The translations under genes and the position numbers were made by a program. Shown piece after piece: positions 57,888-64,000 of a DNA stretch of 64,000 nt; positions within the stretch are counted from its first letter, which is position 1, and each line of letters opens with the position of its first letter. The notes under the pieces were generated by a model. The model saw only the letters and a program-made list of their open reading frames with translations, ran no database searches and was not told the DNA's origin. The stretch comes from Bolinopsis microptera (lineage: Eukaryota > Ctenophora > Tentaculata > Lobata > Bolinopsidae): positions 2,964,501 to 3,028,500 of the forward strand of contig NC_087073.1 of assembly GCF_026151205.1 (NCBI RefSeq), written 5' to 3'.

Positions 57888-58319
57888 CCATACTAAAGTA
57901 AAACACTGATTCACCATGGTCATTTCCTTCTCCTATGTGCTGTCTCTCTTCTAAAATATTTTGCCGCCCACCTAAAAATGTGTCTTTAAAAAGAAAGAAA
58001 AACGAGATAGGCCTTCTTTATTACATTGGGTCTTATAACAATGATATTTGATATTTGAGACCTGTAATTTTACAATTGTTGTTGTTCATTACAATTTGAC
58101 TTGATCCAATCATTCAATATAATATCTAAAAACTGTGAAAATTAACTCTCAATCGGAAAACTTTAAAGAAAGAATTATTTCAATCGGATACTGTCTGACT
58201 AATGAGCACCAGCGGTATGTTTACTGACTTTTTGTATATAATACATTATAATAAAAGTCACTTTTTGTATAAAATACATTATAATAAAAGTAATTGAATA
58301 CTAATCAATGTCTTTACAG
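57888..58319. other. 5' flank or intron upstream of MAP3K
   Basis: AT-rich. ATGAGCACCAGCG followed by GTATGT (about 58202) resembles a short first exon with donor, but its phase does not fit the acceptor at 58319. A 30-bp tandem duplication (ACTTTTTGTATAxAATACAT) lies at 58228-58290. Confidence 0.4.
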
Positions 58320-58344
58320 AAATGAAAAGAAATTGTTTGAAAGA

Positions 58345-60235
58345 ATGTCTAAGCATCCATGCATACCATGGTGTGTCATAAAGTGTTTCACTGCTGATGA
58401 GAAGAAGGATTTTGAATTGAGACTAGAATCAAGACTAACTTTAGATGAGTTAAACGAATATGTTCAGACAAAATGTGGGGACAACTACCGATGCTACATT
58501 TTGCGGGGTACTGGAACTCTGAAAAAACTTAGACGAGATAGTGAATTTCAGGCTTTGGTGATTCAATGCAATAATGAGGTTGAGCTTTACATAAAACAGT
58601 CTAGGACATTGTCTACATCCAAACAAAATCTACATTCAGTAACATTTGGGATACACAGTCAGAAACCATTTGATTCCTACAGCTCTAGTCTCTATGGAGA
58701 ACTATTCATTACACCCAAAGAGCAAGAACCTAAACCTACTTTTCAAAGAGGTCATCGAAGAACAAAATCTGCTCATGCCACTTACCATCAGCAGAAGCCA
58801 GATCTCTACATACCTGAACCCGCAGAGCCTCTAACACCCACTTCAATTTCAAGTAGAGGACATTTCTCGTTTTATCCTAACACTGCTGGAGGGATGTTTG
58901 TTCCTGCAGATGGTGCTGCAACCCCAGACTCTGGTTTCCAAAGTCCAGAGCAAATTTTTAGAAGTCACAGCCACGTGAACACCCACAGCCCTGAAAATTC
59001 TAGTGCTACATCATCAACTTTATATGAAGGAGACATCCCACGTCATTTAGCTGAAGAACATCCTACAGACAATTTCAAAGATCTTTCAGGTGATGGCAGT
59101 ATTGCAAGTATTTCATCCATTGATGTCATCGATGCAGACCATTTCTCTAAGACTGAAAAGAATTCGAAGGCTGCAAAGAATTCGTCTGTTCATCTCACTC
59201 TACCTGAAAACTATGTGGTGAAAAAAATGATTGGAAGTGGTGGATTTGCAAAAGTTTATCATTGCATTGATCATGATACAGGGCGAGACTTAGCTGTAAA
59301 ACAAGTATTTTTTGATGCTGAATGTACTGATTCAAATAGAGAATTGAATGCATTGAAAAATGAGATATCTATCTTGAATAAGCTTGAGCATCCAAATATT
59401 GTTGTGTACTATGGTTCAAATATCAAAGATGAGCATTTCAATATATTTATGGAGTATGTGAGTGGTGGTTCTATGAGATCATTTATCCAAAATAATGGCC
59501 CTCTCTCAAACAAATACACAGTTAAGTGTCTGCATCACATCTTACTGGGATTGTCCTATCTACATCATGAAAACATTATCCATCGTGACTTGAAAGCTGC
59601 AAATGTATTGAAGACAACTGATGGCACCATCAAAATTGCAGATTTTGGAGCATCAAAAAGATTTGACACTTTGCGTAGTATAAATGGAGCAAATACTGTT
59701 GTTGGAACACCCTACTGGATGTCACCTGAAGTCATTCGAGCTCAGAGTAAGTTATTCTGAAATATAATACCGTTTATAATATCTTATATAATAAAAAAAT
59801 TACTGAGCTGGGGTACCATAAATTATATTTTGGACGGTCACCTTAGATGGTGTAAGATAAATTCAACTTTTTAATTGATGACAGATCAAGTAGGTTGCAG
59901 AGATAATTAAATAGAAACTGCAATATTGAGACTATAACATAAAGATAACTCCTACTAAAACATAATTTTCAGGTTACACAAATCGAGTCGACATTTGGGG
60001 CATTGGAGTAACTGCTTTTGAGTTTCTTTCTGGGAATCCACCTTTCTACAATTTGGAACCTTTGGCGGCCATGTTTAAGATTGCTCAAAAGAAAATGCAG
60101 AATGAGCTTTCTTTTCCATCACAAGTCCCAGACAGCTTGATAGATTTTGTGTTAGTTTGCTTAGAGCAAGATCCCAGTAATAGACCGACAGCCGATGTTC
60201 TGTTGAACCATTCTTTATTCTCTAAAGCTCTGTGA
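58345..60235 (+). CDS. MAP3K2/3-like: MAP3K of the MEKK2/3 type (PB1 plus kinase)
   Basis: Exons 58345-59746 and 59973-60235, in phase (554 residues from the ATG at 58345). An acceptor at 58319 (TTTACAG) shows at least one exon upstream, so the true start may be earlier. The N-terminal ~90 residues (WCVIKCFTADEKKDFELRLE ... VIQCNNEVELYI) look like a PB1 domain, as in MEKK2/3, which pairs with MEK5. A Ser/Pro-rich linker follows. The kinase domain is complete: IGSGGFAKVY loop, LAVKQV lysine, HRDLKAANVL, DFGASKR, GTPYWMSPEV, WGIGVTAFEFLSG and NRPTAD. HRD, DFG and the lysine are all kept, so it should be active, phosphorylating MAP2Ks. AATAAA near 60627 is a candidate poly(A) signal. Confidence 0.88.
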
Positions 60236-61594
60236 ATTTTGCTGTACTGTACTTTATTGTTTTTCTAGTAGCTAGTACAGGCTCGTTATTTGTATTTTGG
60301 CATTTTTGAAACAGTTTATACACATATTTATGTGGCATTCATTTTCAAATATAATAAGGTATTTAAACATAATGCATTATGTAGTTACAAAAATTCTAGA
60401 ATTAAAATCTCTCACAAGTTGTGTTCAAAAGATGAAATACTTTTTCTTTGTGGTGATATTTTTGGTTGGTAAAAATACCGTTACTGCAATGAAATTATTG
60501 AACACTGTAGCTTTTCAAAAATAATTGTTTTTAGTTTTTTGGTTCTTACTGAGGGTATAATTTATTTAGTTTAGAGCTATTTAATTATGCAGTTTATGCA
60601 ATCATATAACAAAATTACTTATAAATAATAAACAATGAAGATTTAATTGACAAGATTTGTAGCTTTTAAAAAGTATGCCTCAATCATGAATAACTTTTAC
60701 AAGTTATAATACAGTTAAACCCAGAATCACAGTGCCCTGTTATACTAGAACTCCAAGTTACCGGGTGTTTCTCAAACCTCACATTAGTGTCCCTTCGCAT
60801 GATGTGTTCGGTGTCTTTGAAAACCCCAATTTACCGAGATTCTTGATTGACCGGGAAAGTTGACCCAAATCACAAATGTAAGTGTCATAAAACCCGAAGA
60901 AGCCCTGTAAATAGGGAGTATGTTAATGGTACACAAGTTCATATTTCTTATTGCCAAATCATCTTCATATTTCTTCAGAAAACAGTTTCAATTTAACCAA
61001 GGGTTTAAACGTCATGTTATATTATTGATGTAAATCAATATCATTTTAATTTCATAATTAAAATTCACCATTTAAGCACTGATTTAACTCTTTGTAGTAT
61101 AAATAAGTAAATAATCGTTACAGTCGTGGCTCAATTTAGCAGAGGAAGTTTTTCTCGGTACTTATTTGGAATGTAAAATCTTCTGGAATTTTAAACATAC
61201 AAATTGACAAAATGTAACTCTTACCAAGGTAGAATCAAATAGGTTTTGAATAAGATTATGTCAGAAATCGTGCTTAAATGTGAGAAAAAGTGAAAGAAGG
61301 TTCACATGTTGTTTTGAGGAGGACTATAATTGGTGTTATCATAATCACAATGAAGTTATTATGCTTATCAATTTTAAAACTATTTTAATATTTCCTATTG
61401 ATATGAAATGGTTTTATTGCATCTATATGATTTAGTAAAAAGTGATTAAAGCCATCAATCAGATACGATTTATCTAATTTCCTTTGAGTAATCAATGATT
61501 GGAAATTAATATTCTTACAAGTCACCATTCCTGCTTAACCTGAGATACTCAGTGTAGTACAACTTACAATTCTCATCATCCTTTCTGTCAGGAT
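60236..61594 (+). other. MAP3K 3' UTR and THUMPD1 promoter region
   Basis: AT-rich, no gene. CTTTCTGTCAG at 61581-61591, three bases before the THUMPD1 start codon, looks like a splice (or trans-splice leader) acceptor, so THUMPD1 may have a 5' non-coding exon here. Confidence 0.5.
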
Positions 61595-62506
61595 ATGGCT
61601 GAAAAGCAGAAGAGATCCAAGGCTCACTATGTTCAAAACCAGAAGAGGCAGAAAACACAAGCAAGGGGCCGTCTTGGACTCAATGATTTGAAGTCTAGTA
61701 CAAAAGGTATCATCGCGACTGCTAATTTCTTGGATTATGGATGCAGACGAGAGGTTTTCAGCCTTCTTGATGATTTCTGTGGCAAGGAGGAGAAGCCTGT
61801 ATGTAAAGGGAACGATGATGAGGTAGATGAAGAAATAGCAAAAGAAATAGCTGAGTTGAAAGCCACAAAGAAAAGATTTCAGATAGTCAACACAACTCTG
61901 AACAACATGATGTTTATTGCAGTTAATGAAGAGTCAATAGATCCCTGTCAGTTAGTCCATCATATCCTGTCTACTCTCCGGGAGAAGAAAGAGCGAAAAA
62001 CTCGGTTCACTCAAAGAGTACTACCCGTATCCCACACCTGCTATGCATCAATAGAGGACATCAAAAAGACTGCCTTGTTGATGGTCAAAGATCAGTTACA
62101 CACCAAAACTCCAAAAACCTTTGGTATTTACTTCAAATCGAGGAACAATTCCTCCATCTCCCGCGACGAAGTGATACAGAATGTTGCTACAGTCGCTACA
62201 GACGATCTAACTTTTGCTGAGTTCAATAAAGTACACCTCGATAACCCAGAATATGCTATTATTATTAATATTGTCAAAACTGCTGTGTTCATGGCAGTTG
62301 TTAAGGATTTCAAATTGCTGTCCAAGTATAACATAGATGAGTTAACGAAAAGCTACACTCCAGTAGTTAAAGAAGAAAAAGCAGCTGATGGAGAGGTAGT
62401 GAGTACTGACAATAAAGTGAACGATATAGTCTCCGAAGAAAAAGATGATGTTGTCTCTGAAGAAAAAGATGATGTTGTCGAGAAAGCAACAGAAGTTGAA
62501 GCTTGA
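61595..62506 (+). CDS. THUMPD1: THUMP domain-containing protein 1
   Basis: Single coding exon of 303 residues, close to the length of animal THUMPD1. The protein (yeast Tan1) is the tRNA-binding adaptor that directs NAT10/Kre33 to make N4-acetylcytidine in tRNA-Ser and tRNA-Leu. Diagnostic strings: GIIATANFLDYGCRREVFSL, RFQIVNTTLNNMMFIAVNEE, LVHHILSTLREKKERKTRFT, RVLPVSHTCYASIED, FGIYFKSRNNSSISRDEVIQ and FMAVVKDFKLLSKYNIDEL; these cover the N-terminal region and the THUMP fold. A basic N-terminus (KQKRSKAHY) suits RNA binding or nuclear entry. The C-terminus ends in an acidic tail with a tandem duplication of VSEEKDDV. AATAAA at 62822 is a likely poly(A) signal. Confidence 0.93.
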   Translation: MAEKQKRSKAHYVQNQKRQKTQARGRLGLNDLKSSTKGIIATANFLDYGCRREVFSLLDDFCGKEEKPVCKGNDDEVDEEIAKEIAELKATKKRFQIVNTTLNNMMFIAVNEESIDPCQLVHHILSTLREKKERKTRFTQRVLPVSHTCYASIEDIKKTALLMVKDQLHTKTPKTFGIYFKSRNNSSISRDEVIQNVATVATDDLTFAEFNKVHLDNPEYAIIINIVKTAVFMAVVKDFKLLSKYNIDELTKSYTPVVKEEKAADGEVVSTDNKVNDIVSEEKDDVVSEEKDDVVEKATEVEA

Positions 62507-63081
62507 ATTCTATAATCCGACACGGTTTTAACGTGTAATATTTCATATTTTTACTCTGAATATTTGTTATTTTGTTTTAATCTTATCACTCGTTGTCTTA
62601 ATTTCTACTCAGATTCTTATACCGCAACTTATACTGCTAAGTTATAGTACAGTGATTATTGCCGACAAAAACATGTTTTGACTGTATTATTGCCAGATGT
62701 GTGGTATGTGATTTCCCGCTGGCGATTTGCCAAGTTTATTAGACACCGCCGGTTCAATGAATCATAATAATGCTGTGTACAATGTATTATAACACGCTAC
62801 CTTATTAAGAATTGTTCTAAAAATAAACAAAGCCAGATGACATGGACAGCAATAGTGTATTATATTATTGTGCGTGATACTGTTAACGCCGAACAATGTC
62901 CTAACTAAGAAGTTATTAGATTTATCAAATTTCTAAAATGATATCTCCACTGCACTAATCACTATGATATCTTCACTAATCACTATGATATCTTCACTGC
63001 ACTAATCACTATGATATCTTCACTAATCACTATACTATTTTAACTCCTAGCATTTCATTCAAGCACCTGGTTATTTACAAG
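62507..63081 (+). other. THUMPD1 3' UTR, short tandem repeat and ORC-gene upstream region
   Basis: At 62945-63030 the units ACTAATCACTATGATATCTT recur about four times with a shorter variant. No gene. Confidence 0.7.
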
Positions 63082-63691
63082 ATGAGAGTTACAAGAGCCA
63101 GACTGAGTACAGCATCCAGTAATTACTGCTCTGCGTCTGACAACGACTCCGACAAAAACTGTGATAGTCCTGGTCAAGTTATGGACTCTAAACGTACGTG
63201 CTTTTTACTTATTTATAGTCCAACATTCCAACACTTGATGAATTATAGCTTTCGTTCGTACTAATACTATACACTTATACAATTATATACATTATACATT
63301 ATACATTATACATTATACATTATATACATTATACATTATACATTATACATTATACATTTGCATTATACATTACACATTACACATTATACATTATTCAATA
63401 TTCAATATACACTATACAATATACAATATAATACATTATACAAGTGTTGTTTATACTGAACGTTAGTGAACCATTCACTTGATGTACTCAACGTTACAAT
63501 TTCAGGAAAGAGAACAGAGACAGTCCCAGCCTCGACCCCAGTTATACGACACAGAGACCGGGCTGTTGAGGATATCACCACACTACTGATGTGTCATGTT
63601 CCCTTTATCTTCATTACGGGACCAGCTAACAGCGGCAAGTCTTATTGTCTGGACCATATCGTCAAATCAGAGCAGCATAATCTGAATATAG
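63082..63691 (+). CDS. ORC5-like: ORC5-like AAA+ ATPase, 5' exons (gene runs off the window)
   Basis: Exon 1 is 63082-63193 (donor GTACGTG) and exon 2 is 63506-63691 (donor GTACGTG), joined in phase. The N-terminus (MRVTRARLSTASSN...SDNDSDKN) is disordered. Then VIRHRDRAVEDITTLL aligns in style with the RESQ..L entry of ORC5, and FIFITGPANSGKSY is a Walker A motif. ORC5 is a subunit of the origin recognition complex that loads the replicative helicase. Other ORC/Cdc6 AAA+ proteins are possible, because Walker B and the winged helix lie outside. The next exon may start near 63866 after GTGTAG. Confidence 0.6.
63275..63440 (+). repeat. ATACATT-type microsatellite
   Basis: Arrays of TATACATTATACATT with variants (ACACATT, AATATAC) in intron 1 of the ORC5-like gene. 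Confidence 0.9.
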
Positions 63692-64000
63692 GTACGTGAA
63701 ACTGTACAACATCTTGGTTAGGTTTTTATTGACTTATACAAACTGGTGGGACGTTTTTCAGATTTGTTTTGACACATGATAGCGAAACAGGAATTTGATT
63801 GGTCGCTGCTGTAAGTTTATTGGTTAATCTGTTACTACTACTACTAATAATCTGTCACGTGTAGACCACCTCACCACGCACCAGAACAAACTGATCATGT
63901 CACTTGTGGTGCGACTTGACCCAGGTTGAAGTATGTGTTAACATTCCACTAAATGATAATATGAAATACCACATTTAGCCCGCTAATCGCTATTAAGTCA
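63692..64000 (+). other. ORC5-like intron and possible next exon
   Basis: A possible acceptor (CACGTGTAG) at about 63865 is followed by an open stretch, ACCACCTCACCACGCACC..., but its end cannot be placed. The gene continues beyond the window. Confidence 0.35.

Noticed and set aside
58202-58214. Short first exon of MAP3K (ATGAGCACCAGCG before GTATGT)
   Set aside because: Phase does not match the acceptor at 58319.

Overview
This window looks like AT-rich nuclear DNA from an animal, most likely a cnidarian (inference). It has GT-AG introns, metazoan gene families (STRAD, PPP4R2, a PB1-type MAP3K, THUMPD1, an ORC-type ATPase), a J1-crystallin-like ADP-ribosylglycohydrolase and tandem C2H2 zinc-finger genes. 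Many LINEs, foldback elements and other TIR transposons lie between and inside the genes. Exon boundaries were read by eye from splice sites and phase, so they are predictions.

Layout. 1-7.8 kb: two paralogous zinc-finger loci on the minus strand with duplicated 3' flanks. Between them lie a P2RX7-C-terminal-like ORF and a huge TCC microsatellite. The second zinc-finger locus is cut by a 2.2-kb foldback element. 8.0-9.5 kb: a four-exon Q/P-rich gene of unknown function, minus strand. 10.4-13.4 kb: GC-rich foldback repeats and a retroelement 3' fragment. 13.8-22.5 kb: a STRAD pseudokinase gene, plus strand, whose long intron probably holds a 3.46-kb giant inverted repeat. 22.9-28.6 kb: PPP4R2 in eight exons, with a secreted ADP-ribosylglycohydrolase-family gene on the opposite strand inside one intron.

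28.6-44.6 kb is mobile-element territory. It holds an LTR-retrotransposon fossil, an internally deleted mariner-type element with about 350-bp TIRs, two adjacent foldback elements, a 5'-truncated LINE with an intact RT/RNase H ORF and a perfect 11-bp target duplication, and a second LINE 3' fragment. 44.7-46.3 kb: a three-exon MFS transporter. 47-57.9 kb: a near-perfect hairpin, GC-rich structured repeats, a LINE fragment split by a solo ORF1 on the opposite strand, and a TTAA-flanked DNA transposon containing a nearly complete APE-RT LINE. 58.3-64 kb: a MEKK2/3-like kinase, intronless THUMPD1 and the 5' end of an ORC5-like gene.

The host genes are mostly single-function housekeeping or signalling genes with no evident shared pathway. 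STRAD and MAP3K are both STE-group kinase-fold signalling proteins, and THUMPD1, ORC5 and PPP4R2 serve RNA modification, replication and phosphatase control. The most unusual theme is a set of large foldback elements whose arms are arrays of internal repeats that switch orientation near the centre.
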